Assembly (NCBI GenBank): GCA_900537125.1
Contig: UNRJ01000001.1
Span: 310,001 to 374,000 of the forward strand
Direction: 5' to 3'
Source of the DNA: Rhodobacteraceae bacterium Alg238-R152
GTDB lineage: Bacteria > Pseudomonadota > Alphaproteobacteria > Rhodobacterales > Rhodobacteraceae
DNA: 64,000 nt
This document shows, one piece after another, positions 41,080 through 51,828 of the stretch (within the stretch, counting starts at the first letter, position 1; each line of letters begins with the position of its first letter). The notes beneath the pieces are model-generated. The model did not search any database. It saw only the letters and a program-made list of their open reading frames with translations, and had not been told where the DNA came from. The position numbers and the translations under genes were made by a program.

Positions 41080-44000
41080 TTGGTGGTCGGATGTTGCCAA
41101 AGCGGTGATCTGGCCTTGGGTCGGGCGCCTCTTACGGGTATAGTTTTGTATACGAGCACCGGAATAACAGAAGATACAGAGGCATCAACCCTGGCTGAGA
41201 ACGGCGATCATAACTCCGCATCAGAGGGTCCTGTAGCAACGTCCAACACCACCGAAGCCTCTTTGGAGACAAAGGCGACCTTGGAGACGGAAGCGGAGAC
41301 CACAGAGGTGCAGCCGGAGCAACCGGCGCGTCGACCACGGCGTGCGCGTCGGTTTGGCGTGATTGCGTTGTTCAGTCTTTTGGTGCCCGCCGCATTTTTG
41401 GCTGTTGTTGCTTTTGTTGTGAGTGGCAAGCCGTTAGAGGCGCCCAAGTGGCTGCATGATCGGGTACAAGTGTCCCTCAATCAGCAACTCGTGGGGTTAG
41501 ATGTGACCATCGAGCGTATGGCGCTTGTGGTCGAAGACGATTGGGACCCCAGCATAGAGCTACAAGGGGTTCAGGTGGTACCGGAAGACGGTGGTGCTCC
41601 AGTGCGTTTGGAACGCGTACGGGCGCGTTTGGCCTTTGCGCCGCTGCTTGATCGGCAGTTGGCGCTGCGCGACGTGCAAGTGTCCGGTGTGACCCTGTTG
41701 TTGGTGCGTCAGGCAAACGGGACGGTGCAAATTTCCATTGGTCAGGGTGGTGGCGCATTTCAAACCGATACCGACCTCACCACGTTTGGAGATCAGATCG
41801 AACGGTATTTGGAAGCGCCGTTGTTGGCGTATCTGGATTTGTTTCAGATCGAAGATGTCACTCTCCGCTTTGAGGACCGGCGCGCGCAGCGGGCCTGGAC
41901 AGTGGATGGCGGACATATCACCCTGCGGAGGACGGGTGAGCTGGTGGAATTGGCATCCCAGATGACACTGTTGGGCAAACGCAGCTATGCCAGCACTATT
42001 GAAGCGTCTCTGACCACGCGCTTTGGCACAAGAATAACTGAGTTTGGAGTCAATTTCGAAGATTTGCCAAGTGAGGATATCGCATCTCAAGCGGTGGCGC
42101 TGAGTTGGTTGCAGATTCTGCGCGCGCCAATTTCAGGTGCGCTTCGGGCCAGCATCGACAGCGAAGGCAATCTCGGCAATGTGAACGCCACTTTGCAGAT
42201 TGCCGACGGTGTATTGCAGCCGGATGGGGCGGTCCGGCCAGTGCCGTTTGAAAGTATGCGCAGTTATCTGACCTATGATCCCAGCCGTGGCGCAATCCGC
42301 TTTGATGAGTTGTCGCTCAGCAGTGACATGGTGCGGGTGAATGCACACGGTGAGGCGTTTATTGGCCCGTTGTCGCAAGGGGTGCCAGAAGAGTTTCTGG
42401 TGCAGCTGACGCTCAACGAGTTTCGCGCAAACCCGCGTAATCTGGACGATGATCCAGTTGCATTGGAACGGTCTTATGCGGACTTCCGGTTGCGGTTGGA
42501 TCCATTTGAGTTGGAGCTGGGGCAGTTGTTGGTACGTCAAAACGGCAACCAGATTGTGCTTGACGGACGGTTGGCCACGGAGGGCGAAAACTGGGCTTAT
42601 GCGCTGAATGGGCATATGGATGAGGTGGTGCCAGAAAATGTGCTGGCGCTGTGGCCGAAGAGCTTTAAACACAAGCTGCGCAAGTGGCTGGATGAGAATA
42701 TCTACAAGGCCAATTTACATGACATTGATCTGGCTGTGCGCTCAAAAGGTGCGGAGCCACCAGATGTGTATGTGGATTTTCAATTCCGCGATGTCGATAT
42801 CAAACCGGTCAAAACCATGCCACCTGTGCGCGATGGTATTGGCTTTGGTGTGCTGAAGGACCATCAGCTGCACATCACTGCGGAAGCGGGCTACGTTGAG
42901 GCGGATCAAGGCGGGCGCATTGATGTGGCCGGTTCCAGCATCGTGATCCTCGATACCCGGTTGAAACGCTCGCCCGCGGTGGTGCAAGCGCAGGCGCGGG
43001 GGCCAATTGAGGCCGTGTTGTCGCTGCTTGATCGCAAGCCGCTTGAGCTGTTTTCCAAAGCCAAACTGCCGGTGGATTTTGCTTCCGGTGACGCGATATT
43101 GGACGGAACCGTTGAGTTGGTGCTGAAAGACAAACTGCCAATTGAAGAGGTTGTCTATGATGTGCGCGGGGATTTGCACAATGTTAACAGCACCCATTTC
43201 TTGCCCGGGAAAGAGATGCGGGGGCAGCTGCAGGTGACAGCCACACCAGAGCGGGTGGAGGTCTGGGGGGAAGGCTACGTGGCCGGTATTCCCGTCACGG
43301 CCAAATGGCACATGTTGGGTGGCAAAGAGAACGCCGGCGAAAGTTGGTTAAGCGGAACAGCGGAGCTCAGCGCAGCCGCATTGGACACGTTTGAGGTGGG
43401 GCTGCCCAAAGGCACGGTGTCTGAGGTTGGCCAAGCGACTTACGCGATGGATATTGTACGTGGTGAGCCGCCGAAACTGCGATTGAGGTCTGATTTGGTT
43501 GGGGTGCGGATGGCGTCACCTCCATTGGGGTGGCGCAAAGCGGGAAAAACCGCTGGTTCGCTTGAAGTAGACATGACGTTGGGCGCGACCCCAAACATAG
43601 ATCGGATCGCCTTTGAAGCGCCTGGATTACGCGCTGCCGGTAGGATTTCGATTGCGGATGGCGGCGGGCTTGGCGTGGCGCAGTTGGACAGCTTTGCGGT
43701 GGGCAACTGGCTCAGTGGCACAGGGCGGTTGGTTGGCCGAGGCAAAGCCCCACCGGCGGTGGTGATGACCAGCGGACGACTCGACATGCGGCGGATGCCA
43801 GGCAGCAGTAGAAGTGGCGGTGGCGTAGGGAATGGCGGTCTTGGCCCAATCACGGCGACAGCGGATGAGGTGGTTGTCACGGATAGTATGCGGCTGGCGC
43901 CTGTTAATGCAGAGCTCAGCTTTGGCGGCGGATTAAATGGCAGTTTTAATGGGAATTTCAACGGCGGGCCCCTGGTGTTTGGGACATTGGCGCCTCATAA

Positions 44001-44580
44001 AAACGGCACGCAGTTGCGGCTGACGTCCAATCACGGTGGGCAGATCGCGCAACGTATGGGGGTCGTGAAATCGGCCAGCCAGGGGCAAATGACCCTGTCG
44101 ATGGTGCCGCGAGCCGCCACCGGGGAATATGATGGGGTAATGGAAATGCGCAACGTGAAGGTTCAGCGGTTGCCTTTGGTTGCGGAGTTGCTCAACGCGA
44201 TCAGTGTGGTTGGCTTGGTTGACCAGCTAAACGGCCCTGGCATTTTGTTTAGCGAAGTGTTTGCGCGATTCCGTTTGACTCCAGACCGGCTGGTGATTGG
44301 GGAGAGCAGCGCGGCCGGGCCGTCAATGGGACTATCAGCCAACGGCACTTATAGCTTCGTGCAAGAGTGGTTTGACATGCAAGGCACCGTCTCGCCGTTA
44401 TATGCGGTAAATGTTGTTGGGCGGCCGTTTTCGCGACGCGGCGAAGGCTTGATTGGGTTTAATTACACCATGCGGGGGCCGTCGCAGCAGCCGGTGATCT
44501 CTGTAAACCCACTCTCGGCCTTGACGCCGGGCTTCTTTAGAGAGATTTTCCGCCGTCCACCTCCGGACCTGAGTAACTAA
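41080..44580 (+). CDS. AsmA/YhdP-like large envelope protein
   Basis: The 1166-residue protein has a long acidic, Thr/Glu-rich N terminus, a basic patch RRPRRARR (83-90), one membrane helix (about 92-113) and a huge periplasmic beta-rich region ending in an AsmA-like C-terminal domain (about 1010-1130, [20 protein letters not shown]). This is the layout of AsmA-like proteins thought to form lipid-transfer bridges between inner and outer membranes. No ATG lies near the start: TTG 41080, GTG 41083 or TTG 41146 are candidates, so the first 20-25 residues are uncertain. It precedes queA by 14 nt. Confidence 0.8.
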   Translation: MVVGCCQSGDLALGRAPLTGIVLYTSTGITEDTEASTLAENGDHNSASEGPVATSNTTEASLETKATLETEAETTEVQPEQPARRPRRARRFGVIALFSLLVPAAFLAVVAFVVSGKPLEAPKWLHDRVQVSLNQQLVGLDVTIERMALVVEDDWDPSIELQGVQVVPEDGGAPVRLERVRARLAFAPLLDRQLALRDVQVSGVTLLLVRQANGTVQISIGQGGGAFQTDTDLTTFGDQIERYLEAPLLAYLDLFQIEDVTLRFEDRRAQRAWTVDGGHITLRRTGELVELASQMTLLGKRSYASTIEASLTTRFGTRITEFGVNFEDLPSEDIASQAVALSWLQILRAPISGALRASIDSEGNLGNVNATLQIADGVLQPDGAVRPVPFESMRSYLTYDPSRGAIRFDELSLSSDMVRVNAHGEAFIGPLSQGVPEEFLVQLTLNEFRANPRNLDDDPVALERSYADFRLRLDPFELELGQLLVRQNGNQIVLDGRLATEGENWAYALNGHMDEVVPENVLALWPKSFKHKLRKWLDENIYKANLHDIDLAVRSKGAEPPDVYVDFQFRDVDIKPVKTMPPVRDGIGFGVLKDHQLHITAEAGYVEADQGGRIDVAGSSIVILDTRLKRSPAVVQAQARGPIEAVLSLLDRKPLELFSKAKLPVDFASGDAILDGTVELVLKDKLPIEEVVYDVRGDLHNVNSTHFLPGKEMRGQLQVTATPERVEVWGEGYVAGIPVTAKWHMLGGKENAGESWLSGTAELSAAALDTFEVGLPKGTVSEVGQATYAMDIVRGEPPKLRLRSDLVGVRMASPPLGWRKAGKTAGSLEVDMTLGATPNIDRIAFEAPGLRAAGRISIADGGGLGVAQLDSFAVGNWLSGTGRLVGRGKAPPAVVMTSGRLDMRRMPGSSRSGGGVGNGGLGPITATADEVVVTDSMRLAPVNAELSFGGGLNGSFNGNFNGGPLVFGTLAPHKNGTQLRLTSNHGGQIAQRMGVVKSASQGQMTLSMVPRAATGEYDGVMEMRNVKVQRLPLVAELLNAISVVGLVDQLNGPGILFSEVFARFRLTPDRLVIGESSAAGPSMGLSANGTYSFVQEWFDMQGTVSPLYAVNVVGRPFSRRGEGLIGFNYTMRGPSQQPVISVNPLSALTPGFFREIFRRPPPDLSN

Positions 44581-44594
44581 CGGCACGACTTCTG

Positions 44595-45644
44595 ATGCAG
44601 CTTTCCGATTTTGATTTTGATCTTCCCGACACCTTGATTGCGACGCGGCCTGCTGAACCGCGCAGTTCTGCGCGCCTTTTGGTGGCCAAGGCTGGACAGA
44701 TCACCGATGGGGTGGTCACGGATTTGGTTGATTTGTTGCAGCCCGGTGACCGTTTGGTGTTGAACGATACCAAGGTGATCCCCGCGCGGCTTTCGGGGTA
44801 CCGCGTTCGGAAGGGGCCGGAAGGCGAAACACAGTCGCGCATGGACGTGACGTTGTTGGAGCCACGTGCCGGGGGCATTTGGACCGCCCTGATCAAGCCG
44901 TTGCGCAAGATCCGTGAAGGAGAGGAGATTGTCTTTGCCGCGGGTTTGACCGGACGGCTGCTGTCCAAAGAAGACGGACAGGGTTTGGTGCAATTTGACC
45001 TCGACGGTGAGGATTTTGATGCGGCTTTGGAGTTGGCAGGCAATATGCCGTTGCCACCCTATATAGCTGCCAAGCGCGCCGCTGATGAGAAAGACAAAAC
45101 CGACTATCAGACGGTTTGGGCCAAGCACTCCGGGGCGGTGGCCGCACCTACAGCCTCGCTGCATTTTGACGATGCTTTGTTGGCCGCGCTGAAGGCCAAA
45201 GGTGTAGAGTTCACACATGTGACTTTGCATGTCGGCGCTGGGACGTTCTTGCCGGTGAAAGTCGACAACGTGAAAGATCACAAGATGCACGCCGAATGGG
45301 GCCGTGTGACCGAAGTGGCAGCCGCAGAGATTGCGGCCACCAAAGCCGCGGGTGGTCGGGTGATCCCGGTGGGCACCACGGCGCTGCGGCTGATTGAAAG
45401 CGCAGCGCGGGACTCTGGTGAAATACAAACCTGGGAAGGCGCTACTGATATCTTTATTTATCCTGGATTTGATTTCAAAGTAGCCGACGCGTTAATGACC
45501 AACTTCCATTTGCCTAAATCCACATTGATGATGCTGGTCAGCGCCTTGATTGGGCAGGACGAAATTCGCTTGGTTTACGATCATGCGGTAAAAGAAGGCT
45601 ACCGCTTTTTTTCTTACGGTGATGCCTCTCTGTTGATCCCCTAG
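44595..45644 (+). CDS. queA: tRNA preQ1(34) ribosyltransferase-isomerase QueA
   Basis: QueA transfers and rearranges the ribosyl part of S-adenosylmethionine onto preQ1 in tRNA, giving epoxyqueuosine. The 349-residue protein has the family blocks [78 protein letters not shown] and the C-terminal [19 protein letters not shown]. It lies 14 nt after the AsmA-like gene. Length and motifs are exact for the family. Confidence 0.97.
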   Translation: MQLSDFDFDLPDTLIATRPAEPRSSARLLVAKAGQITDGVVTDLVDLLQPGDRLVLNDTKVIPARLSGYRVRKGPEGETQSRMDVTLLEPRAGGIWTALIKPLRKIREGEEIVFAAGLTGRLLSKEDGQGLVQFDLDGEDFDAALELAGNMPLPPYIAAKRAADEKDKTDYQTVWAKHSGAVAAPTASLHFDDALLAALKAKGVEFTHVTLHVGAGTFLPVKVDNVKDHKMHAEWGRVTEVAAAEIAATKAAGGRVIPVGTTALRLIESAARDSGEIQTWEGATDIFIYPGFDFKVADALMTNFHLPKSTLMMLVSALIGQDEIRLVYDHAVKEGYRFFSYGDASLLIP

Positions 45645-45762
45645 TCACTTTTCTACAACGATGCCGCAAAACGACCAGGCGCTGTCGCGATTGGGTGCGA
45701 TGGCGGCGGTGGCGTTTTGCATATCGGCTCATCTGTGAAAGAGTCGTTGTGAGGATCGTTCA

Positions 45763-47028
45763 ATGGGGCAGTTTGTAAAAGGCGCGTGGCCGCTTCTGTT
45801 GGGAATGCTGTTGCTGATGGTGGGCAATGGCATGCACGGGACGTTGCTGGGTATCCGCGGCGAGGCGGCGGGGTTCTCGACCTTTGAAATGTCGATGGTC
45901 ATGTCGGCCTATTTTGTTGGTTTCTTGGGTGGCAGTCGCATGACGCCAGAGTTGATACGCCGAGTCGGGCATGTGCGGGTGTTTGCTGCGATGGCCTCGA
46001 TGATCTCCGCCGTGTTGATCCTATATCCGACGCTAGAGCATCCTGTGGCCTGGATCGCCGGGCGCGCGTTGATGGGGCTGTGTTTCTCTGGCGTGTATGT
46101 CACAGCGGAAAGCTGGCTTAACAATGCGGCGACCAATGACACACGTGGCAAAGCGCTGTCGATTTACATGATGGTGCAGATGTTTGGCATCGTGGCGGCA
46201 CAGGGCATGTTGACCATTCCAGATGCGACAGGATTCCTGCTGTTTGTGATCCCCTCGGTGTTGGTTTCGATCTCTTTTGCGCCCATTTTGCTATCGGTGT
46301 CGCCGACGCCTGCGTTTGACACGACCAAACCGATGAGCCTGAAAGAGCTGTTCCACAATTCCCCATTGGGTGTGGTGGGCATGTTCCTTCTTGGCGGAGT
46401 GTTTTCAGCACAGTTTGGGATGTCTGCGGTGTTTGCGACACGGGCTGGCTTGAGCTTGAGTGAATTGTCGTTGTTTGTGGCGGCGTTTTACATTGGTGCG
46501 ACGGTGTTTCAGTATCCGTTGGGCTGGATGAGCGATCGGGTGGACCGCCGGGTGTTGATCATGATTGTCGCCGCGATTGGCGCAGCCGGTGCGACGTTGG
46601 GCTTCATGGCCGGGGAAAACTACACGATGCTGCTTGTTGCCGCATTGTTTATTGGCGGTTTTTCCAACCCGCTCTATTCGATGTTGATTGCGCATGCCAA
46701 TGACTTCCTTGAGTATGAGGATATGGCGGCGGCCTCAGGCGGCTTGGTGTTTGTGAATGGCGTTGGGGCGATTGCGGGTCCGTTGATCACCGGGTGGATG
46801 ATGGATGTCATGGGACCCAGCGGGTACTTCATCTATCTGATTATACCGCTTGCTGCGCTGGGTATCTATGCGGGCTATCGCACGACTCGTCGTCCGGCCG
46901 CACCTGTTGACGAGACCGGCAGCTACACCGCGGTTATGCCAACGGCCTCGGTGGTTGCTGTGGAGGTTGCACAAGAGGTGGCAATCGAGATTGCGATGGA
47001 AGAGGAGCAAGAGGCTGCCGCCGGGTAA
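45763..47028 (+). CDS. MFS transporter
   Basis: The 421-residue protein is a 12-helix major facilitator transporter of the inner membrane. It opens LLGMLLLMVGNGMHGTLLG, has the loop motif GGSRMTPELIRRVGHVRV between helices 2 and 3, and in the second half PLGWMSDRVDRRVLIMIVAA, the repeat of that loop. The C-terminal tail is acidic (about 395-421, with EEEQEAAAG). The substrate cannot be read; proteins of this kind are often annotated as sugar or multidrug efflux carriers. GAGGATCG precedes the ATG. It is probably monocistronic. Confidence 0.88.
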   Translation: MGQFVKGAWPLLLGMLLLMVGNGMHGTLLGIRGEAAGFSTFEMSMVMSAYFVGFLGGSRMTPELIRRVGHVRVFAAMASMISAVLILYPTLEHPVAWIAGRALMGLCFSGVYVTAESWLNNAATNDTRGKALSIYMMVQMFGIVAAQGMLTIPDATGFLLFVIPSVLVSISFAPILLSVSPTPAFDTTKPMSLKELFHNSPLGVVGMFLLGGVFSAQFGMSAVFATRAGLSLSELSLFVAAFYIGATVFQYPLGWMSDRVDRRVLIMIVAAIGAAGATLGFMAGENYTMLLVAALFIGGFSNPLYSMLIAHANDFLEYEDMAAASGGLVFVNGVGAIAGPLITGWMMDVMGPSGYFIYLIIPLAALGIYAGYRTTRRPAAPVDETGSYTAVMPTASVVAVEVAQEVAIEIAMEEEQEAAAG

Positions 47029-47172
47029 GCAGACCTTTGCCAGTGTTAGCGCAAAAGGTCGCGGGCTATGTCGGGATGTTGCATTTTGTGACTATTCTTT
47101 CTTAATTTTCTGTGTGTAACCTTCTTATTACAAAGCCTCTTTTGAGGTTGAATAAGCATAAGGAGAAGGGAC

Positions 47173-47751
47173 ATGGCAGCAGGTCCCGATGAGGTTCTTT
47201 CGTTCTGGCTCGATGAGGTTGGGCCCAGCGGATGGTATGCGGTTTCCGATGCGTTGGACGACAAAATCCGACAACGGTTTTTAAGTACATGGGAGTTGGC
47301 GCAGGCCGGTGGATTGGGGCAATGGTTGACCTATTCCAGCGGAACTTTGGCCTATCTGATCCTGACAGATCAATTTCCGCGCAACATGTTCCGGGGGACG
47401 GGACAGGCGTTTGCCAGCGATAGCAAAGCGCTGGCGGCGGCGAAGGCAGCGATTGACAAAAAATGGGATCAGAAAATCGATTGCCCGGCGCGGCAGTTTT
47501 TCTTCCTTCCGTTGATGCACTCCGAAAATCTCTGTGATCAGGAGCGCTGTGTGCGTATGTTCCTGCAACGAATGGAGGACGGTGAGAGCAATCTGTTGCA
47601 CGCACAAGCCCATCGTGAAGTGATCCGTAAGTTTGGCCGTTTTCCCTATCGAAATGACGCCTTGGCGCGGGCCTCAACTGAGGTGGAGGCAGCTTATGTC
47701 GCGGATGGCGGCTATGGTGCGACCGTGCGAGAACTTCAAGCAGCAGAGTAG
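47173..47751 (+). CDS. DUF924 family protein
   Basis: The 192-residue protein is a DUF924 member: GPDEVLSFWLDEVGPSGWY at the start, LAYLILTDQFPRNMFRGTG, ASDSKALAAAKAAI and FFFLPLMHSENLCDQERCV, then HREVIRKFGRFPYRN. The fold is all-helical and TPR-like, and no biochemical function is established. AAGGAGAAGGGAC precedes the ATG. It ends 4 nt before the converging coiled-coil gene. The call is secure as to family only. Confidence 0.92.
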   Translation: MAAGPDEVLSFWLDEVGPSGWYAVSDALDDKIRQRFLSTWELAQAGGLGQWLTYSSGTLAYLILTDQFPRNMFRGTGQAFASDSKALAAAKAAIDKKWDQKIDCPARQFFFLPLMHSENLCDQERCVRMFLQRMEDGESNLLHAQAHREVIRKFGRFPYRNDALARASTEVEAAYVADGGYGATVRELQAAE

Positions 47752-47755
47752 TCTG

Positions 47756-48208
47756 TTAGTTTGTAGGCGCGCTGGCGTTCGGCGATGAGTCGAGCGCATA
47801 GCAATTGGCGACTGAGCCAATTCGGCCACTCACACGGGTGGCCACATCATCCAGTGCCGATTGCATCAAATTTTCTGGCGTGTCTGCAAGGCGGACAAGG
47901 CTGCTGTTGATACCTTCCAATTCCAATTGAAGTGCATTGGCGCGGGTTTGAAGAACTTCGGCTGCCTGTGTCGTCAACGCGGAATTGTCGAGTGAAATGC
48001 CCGCAAGGTCGCTGCGAAGGTTGGCTACTTCATTGCGCAGACCGTCCACCTTGGTTGCTAGCGGCTGAACAATTTGCAAGTTTTGCGCAAATCTTGCGAC
48101 GACACGTTCAGCAGTGTCTGATAAGCGCCAGAGGAAGAATAGGCAGATCGCCACCAAAATTAGGGTGGCATTGATCATGGCGACAAGCAGATCTTTGATC
48201 GTTTTCAT
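47756..48208 (-). CDS. Single-pass membrane protein with coiled coil, unknown
   Basis: The 150-residue protein has one N-terminal membrane helix (about 6-28, LLVAMINATLILVAICLFFL) and then a long helical coiled-coil region (about 30-110) with repeated LRNEV and LELEGINSSL-type heptads. The end VANCYALDSSPNASAPTN is flexible and carries one Cys. Topology suggests a periplasmic or cytoplasmic spacer or scaffold. I do not recognise a family. It is divergent from lpdA with 157 nt between starts, and convergent with DUF924. Confidence 0.65.
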   Translation of the reverse strand: MKTIKDLLVAMINATLILVAICLFFLWRLSDTAERVVARFAQNLQIVQPLATKVDGLRNEVANLRSDLAGISLDNSALTTQAAEVLQTRANALQLELEGINSSLVRLADTPENLMQSALDDVATRVSGRIGSVANCYALDSSPNASAPTN

Positions 48209-48365
48209 GGCACAGTTCCCGACTCGACAATGCGGGGCAGTGTGCGCCTCGTTTGGCGTGATCGCCAGCTAAAGTTTATGCGCAAAACGGGCGGTGCGCT
48301 TTGTTGAAGCTGCCGCGGAGTTCCAGTAGTCTCGCCAAAAGACAAAGCGAGAGGCAGGGAACACC

Positions 48366-49760
48366 ATGGCCAGCAAGAACTTCGACATGATTGTGATTGG
48401 CGCAGGGCCAGGGGGCTATGTGGCCGCCATTCGCGGCGCGCAACTGGGCCTGAAGGTGGCCATTGTAGAACGTGAACACATGGGGGGCATTTGCCTGAAT
48501 TGGGGCTGTATTCCAACCAAGGCGCTGCTGCGGTCTGCGGAAGTTTTTCATTTGATGGAGCGGGCCAAGGATTTTGGCCTGAAGGCCGAGGGTATAGGCT
48601 ATGACATCGACGCAGTGGTGAAGCGCTCGCGTGGGGTGGCCAAACAGTTGAGCTCTGGCGTCGCATTCTTGATGAAGAAGAACAAGATCGCGGTCTTCAT
48701 GGGAGAAGCGACTTTGCCGGCCAAGGGCAAGGTGTCAGTGAAGGGCGAAAAAGCCGTTGAAGAGCTGACCGCGAAGAACATCGTGTTGGCCACTGGCGCA
48801 CGGGCGAGGGAATTGCCGGGGCTCGAGGGCGATGGCAAACGGGTGTGGACCTATAAAGACGCGCTTGTACCACCACATATGCCCAAAAAACTGCTGGTGA
48901 TTGGCTCCGGTGCGATTGGCATTGAGTTTGCGAGCTTCTACAACACGCTGGGCGCGGAAACCACGGTTGTTGAAGTTATGGATCGCGTTCTTCCGGTTGA
49001 AGATGCGGAGATAAGTGCCTTTGCCAAAAAGCAATTTGTCAAACAAGGCATGACCATCATGGAGAAATCTACGGTCAAGAAGTTGGATCGTGGCAAGGAT
49101 AAGGTCACCGCGCATATTGAAGCAAGTGGCAAGGTCACAACGCAGGACTTTGACACGGTGATTTCCGCAGTAGGTATTGTTGGCAATGTCGAGAACCTTG
49201 GACTTGAAAAACTGGGTGTGAAGATTGACCGGACCCATGTGGTGACGGATCAATATTGCCAAACCGGCGTGGACGGGCTGTTTGCAATTGGCGATATCGC
49301 AGGCGCACCTTGGTTGGCGCACAAAGCCAGCCACGAGGGCGTTATGGTCGCGGAGCTGATTGCGGGCGGAAAGCCACATCCGGTGAAGCCGGAAAGCATT
49401 GCAGGCTGTACCTACTGTCATCCGCAAGTGGCGAGCGTGGGGTTTACCGAGGCCAAAGCCAAGGAGCTGGGCTATGACGTGAAAGTCGGTCGCTTCCCGT
49501 TTATGGGCAATGGCAAGGCGATTGCTTTGGGGGAGCCAGAAGGCATGGTGAAAACCGTGTTCGATGCTAAGACCGGTGAGCTTTTGGGCGCGCATATGGT
49601 GGGCGCGGAAGTGACCGAGTTGATCCAAGGCTATGTGGTCGGTCGTCAGCTAGAGACCACCGAGGAAGACTTGATGCAGACGGTGTTCCCTCATCCAACG
49701 CTGAGCGAGATGATGCATGAAAGCGTGTTGGATGCATATGATCGTGTGATCCACGTCTAG
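48366..49760 (+). CDS. lpdA: Dihydrolipoyl dehydrogenase (E3)
   Basis: E3 reoxidises dihydrolipoamide of 2-oxoacid dehydrogenase complexes with NAD. The 464-residue flavoprotein has the FAD motif VIGAGPGGYVAAIRGAQLG, the redox disulfide in GGICLNWGCIPTKALL (Cys-x4-Cys), the NAD-binding VIGSGAIGIEFASFY, FAIGDIAGAPWLAHKASHEG, and the C-terminal HPTLSEMMHESVLDAYDRV with the active-site His-Glu pair. AGGGAACACC precedes the ATG. It lies 24 kb from pdhABC, whose complex it probably serves. Confidence 0.96.
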   Translation: MASKNFDMIVIGAGPGGYVAAIRGAQLGLKVAIVEREHMGGICLNWGCIPTKALLRSAEVFHLMERAKDFGLKAEGIGYDIDAVVKRSRGVAKQLSSGVAFLMKKNKIAVFMGEATLPAKGKVSVKGEKAVEELTAKNIVLATGARARELPGLEGDGKRVWTYKDALVPPHMPKKLLVIGSGAIGIEFASFYNTLGAETTVVEVMDRVLPVEDAEISAFAKKQFVKQGMTIMEKSTVKKLDRGKDKVTAHIEASGKVTTQDFDTVISAVGIVGNVENLGLEKLGVKIDRTHVVTDQYCQTGVDGLFAIGDIAGAPWLAHKASHEGVMVAELIAGGKPHPVKPESIAGCTYCHPQVASVGFTEAKAKELGYDVKVGRFPFMGNGKAIALGEPEGMVKTVFDAKTGELLGAHMVGAEVTELIQGYVVGRQLETTEEDLMQTVFPHPTLSEMMHESVLDAYDRVIHV

Positions 49761-49819
49761 CAGGCTGTATTTGACCATGGCGCGTATCGGATGGCCGAGC
49801 GCGCCATTGAGGTAACTCG

Positions 49820-50986
49820 GTGACAGAAAACAAAAGTATGCTGCCGGTTGTGGTGATTTGGCTGGCCGGCGTTGGTGCGGCGGGGCAGTTTGCCAAAATC
49901 AGTGTGACGTTTGACTACGTCGGAACTGCGTATCCGGAGGCCGGTGCGCGGTTGGGCTTTGCCTTGTCCATATTGGGTTTGGCAGGGATTTTCCTTGGTG
50001 TGGTGGCGGGCGTTCTGGTGTCCAAGATAGGCATGCGTCGCACCTTGATTGGCGGACTTGGCCTTAGCGCTGCGGTGTCCTTTGTGCAGGCATTGGGGCT
50101 GTCGTTTGATGTGTTTTTGTTCAGTCGGGTGATCGAAGGCTTAGCACATCTGGCGATTGTGGTGGCCGCACCGACGCTGATTGCCAAGGTGTCTCCTCCG
50201 AAAAAACGCGCTTTTTCTCTGACGCTATGGGGCACGTTTTTTGGCGTGGCTTTTGCGCTGTTTGCCTGGGCAGGACGGCCTTTGGTGGCGGCCTATGGGC
50301 TGAATGCGATGTATTTTGCACATGGGGCGTGGATGGCTGCCAGCGTGCTGGGCGTGGCGACCATTGGCTTGCCTGATGAGCGGGCGTTTGAAACTACGGG
50401 TGCATCGTTGACCCTTGGTGGTGTGCTCAAGCAGCATTGGGTGGTCTATCGCTCGCCATTTATGAACGCGGCGGCGGTGGGGTGGCTGTTTTACACCTTT
50501 TGTTTTGTCAGCCTGCTGACGCTTTTACCGCCTTACATCGCACCGGAGTGGCGTACGTTTACGGTTGGGGCGATGCCGTTGATGAGCATGATCAGCTCGA
50601 TGACGCTCGGTGTTTGGCTGTTACGTTATTGGCGCATCGTACACGTGATCCAGACTGGGTTTATGATCTCCGCAGGTGCAGCCCTTGTGTTGATCTTGGT
50701 GCCTGGATCGACATTTGTGTGTTTGGTTTTGGCCGGCGCCTTGGGGCTGATCCAAGGGGCGAGTTTTGCGCTGGTGCCGGAGTTGAATGATACGGCTGCG
50801 GATCGGGCAAATGCAAACGGGGTGTTTGCGCAGGCGGGCAATTTGGGAAACACCATTGGCACACCGATCCTATTGGCGGTGGTCGCGCTGAGCGGCTATG
50901 GTGGCATGATGTTGGTGTCGGCGACGCTTCTGCTGATTGGTGCGGCGTCACATGGGCTGTTGCAACGGGCACGTGCGCGTACCTAA
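49820..50986 (+). CDS. MFS transporter
   Basis: The 388-residue protein is a 12-helix major facilitator carrier of a different branch from the one at 45.8 kb. It has GVLVSKIGMRRTLIGGLGL between helices 2 and 3, VIEGLAHLAIVVAAPTLIAK, and FAQAGNLGNTIGTPILLAVV near the end, which is typical of sugar-efflux/cyanate-type carriers. The substrate is not apparent. The start is GTG with GAGGTAA upstream; it follows lpdA by 59 nt. A strong terminator closes it. Confidence 0.88.
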   Translation: MTENKSMLPVVVIWLAGVGAAGQFAKISVTFDYVGTAYPEAGARLGFALSILGLAGIFLGVVAGVLVSKIGMRRTLIGGLGLSAAVSFVQALGLSFDVFLFSRVIEGLAHLAIVVAAPTLIAKVSPPKKRAFSLTLWGTFFGVAFALFAWAGRPLVAAYGLNAMYFAHGAWMAASVLGVATIGLPDERAFETTGASLTLGGVLKQHWVVYRSPFMNAAAVGWLFYTFCFVSLLTLLPPYIAPEWRTFTVGAMPLMSMISSMTLGVWLLRYWRIVHVIQTGFMISAGAALVLILVPGSTFVCLVLAGALGLIQGASFALVPELNDTAADRANANGVFAQAGNLGNTIGTPILLAVVALSGYGGMMLVSATLLLIGAASHGLLQRARART

Positions 50987-50993
50987 AACACAA

Positions 50994-51019
50994 AAAGCCC
51001 CGCAGTATGGCGGGGCTTT
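50994..51019. terminator. Terminator between the MFS and DUF1761 genes
   Basis: AAAGCCCCGC (50994-51003) pairs perfectly with GCGGGGCTTT (51010-51019). It is placed between two converging genes and can serve both. Confidence 0.9.
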
Positions 51020-51037
51020 GAGCGGTTTGTTGTGTGC

Positions 51038-51406
51038 TTACAAAATGGCGTGGGCGAGGATCATTAGGATGCCGGAGCCAATCACGTAGCTGACATCCAC
51101 GGTGATGGCGAAGCGAGATTTATTGATCCAGGCGCCTGTGTTGGCCACATATGCGGCGCAAGCGAGAATGGCGAGCAAGGCCACTGTCAAATTCTGTGTC
51201 GTTTCGGTCAGCGCGACGATATAGGCCAAAAGCGCGATCGCAATCCAGTTGGTGACCAGCGGCCCCATGGGCATCTTCTCGGGCGGCGTTGGGTCGATGT
51301 TACTTCCCTCAGCCCAGCGTTTTTGCAGGCCCAAAACGGGGCCGTAGATCAAAAAGCCAAAGGCGGCTGAAGCGACAAAGCCAACAATAAATGCGATCCA
51401 ATTCAT
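51038..51406 (-). CDS. DUF1761-like membrane protein
   Basis: The 122-residue protein has four predicted membrane helices, the first starting MNWIAFIVGFVASAAFGFLI and containing the YGPVLG turn characteristic of DUF1761. TNWIAIALLAYIVAL, NTGAWINKSRFAITVDVSYV and SGILMILAHAIL follow. Function is unknown. Its start overlaps the stop of the SRPBCC gene by 4 nt, so ArsR-SRPBCC-DUF1761 form one unit read on the minus strand. The family call is by pattern. Confidence 0.75.
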   Translation of the reverse strand: MNWIAFIVGFVASAAFGFLIYGPVLGLQKRWAEGSNIDPTPPEKMPMGPLVTNWIAIALLAYIVALTETTQNLTVALLAILACAAYVANTGAWINKSRFAITVDVSYVIGSGILMILAHAIL

Positions 51407-51828
51407 AGGGTGGACTCCAATGCTTCCAAAATGCGTGTCCAGCCACCTTCGTGGTTGTCGCGGCTCTCTTGCGACGGGAAGCGGACGTGTTTGAGGGTGA
51501 GGTTGGTGCCGTCATTGGCGGCTGTCAAGATTAAGGTGACCTCGCTATCTTCCTGAGAATAAGGGGAAACCCATGTGAATCGTAGGCGGTTTGCGCGGTC
51601 AATTTCCAGATACTCGCCTTCATGAGGCCAGCCTTCCTCGACATCAGGGGCCTGCATCACCACGCGAAATCGGCCACCAACCACGGGATCATTGCTGGCC
51701 TCCGGCACGGTCATTTCTGGGGCAGGTACCAAAAATTTCTGCATCATTTTTGGGTTAAGCCAGGCGTCAAAAACACGTTCTGGTGGGAAAGGTAGAAAGC
51801 GGGACACTTCCAGCGCTAGGTCAGTCAT
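51403..51828 (-). CDS. SRPBCC (AHSA1-like) domain protein
   Basis: The 141-residue protein has the START/Bet v 1-like fold of AHSA1-type proteins: SRFLPFPPERVFDAWLNPKM at the front, GGRFRVVMQ, GEYLEIDRANRLRFTWVSPY and the C-terminal HEGGWTRILEALE. These domains bind hydrophobic ligands and are frequently encoded right after an ArsR regulator. The ATG at 51828 overlaps the ArsR stop by 8 nt; the longer frame has no ribosome site. No ligand can be deduced. Confidence 0.87.
   Translation of the reverse strand: MTDLALEVSRFLPFPPERVFDAWLNPKMMQKFLVPAPEMTVPEASNDPVVGGRFRVVMQAPDVEEGWPHEGEYLEIDRANRLRFTWVSPYSQEDSEVTLILTAANDGTNLTLKHVRFPSQESRDNHEGGWTRILEALESTL

Noticed and set aside
47032..47059. GACCTTTGC/GCAAAAGGTC imperfect hairpin after the first MFS gene
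   Set aside because: It has a bulge, a long loop and no T-run, so it is not a convincing terminator.
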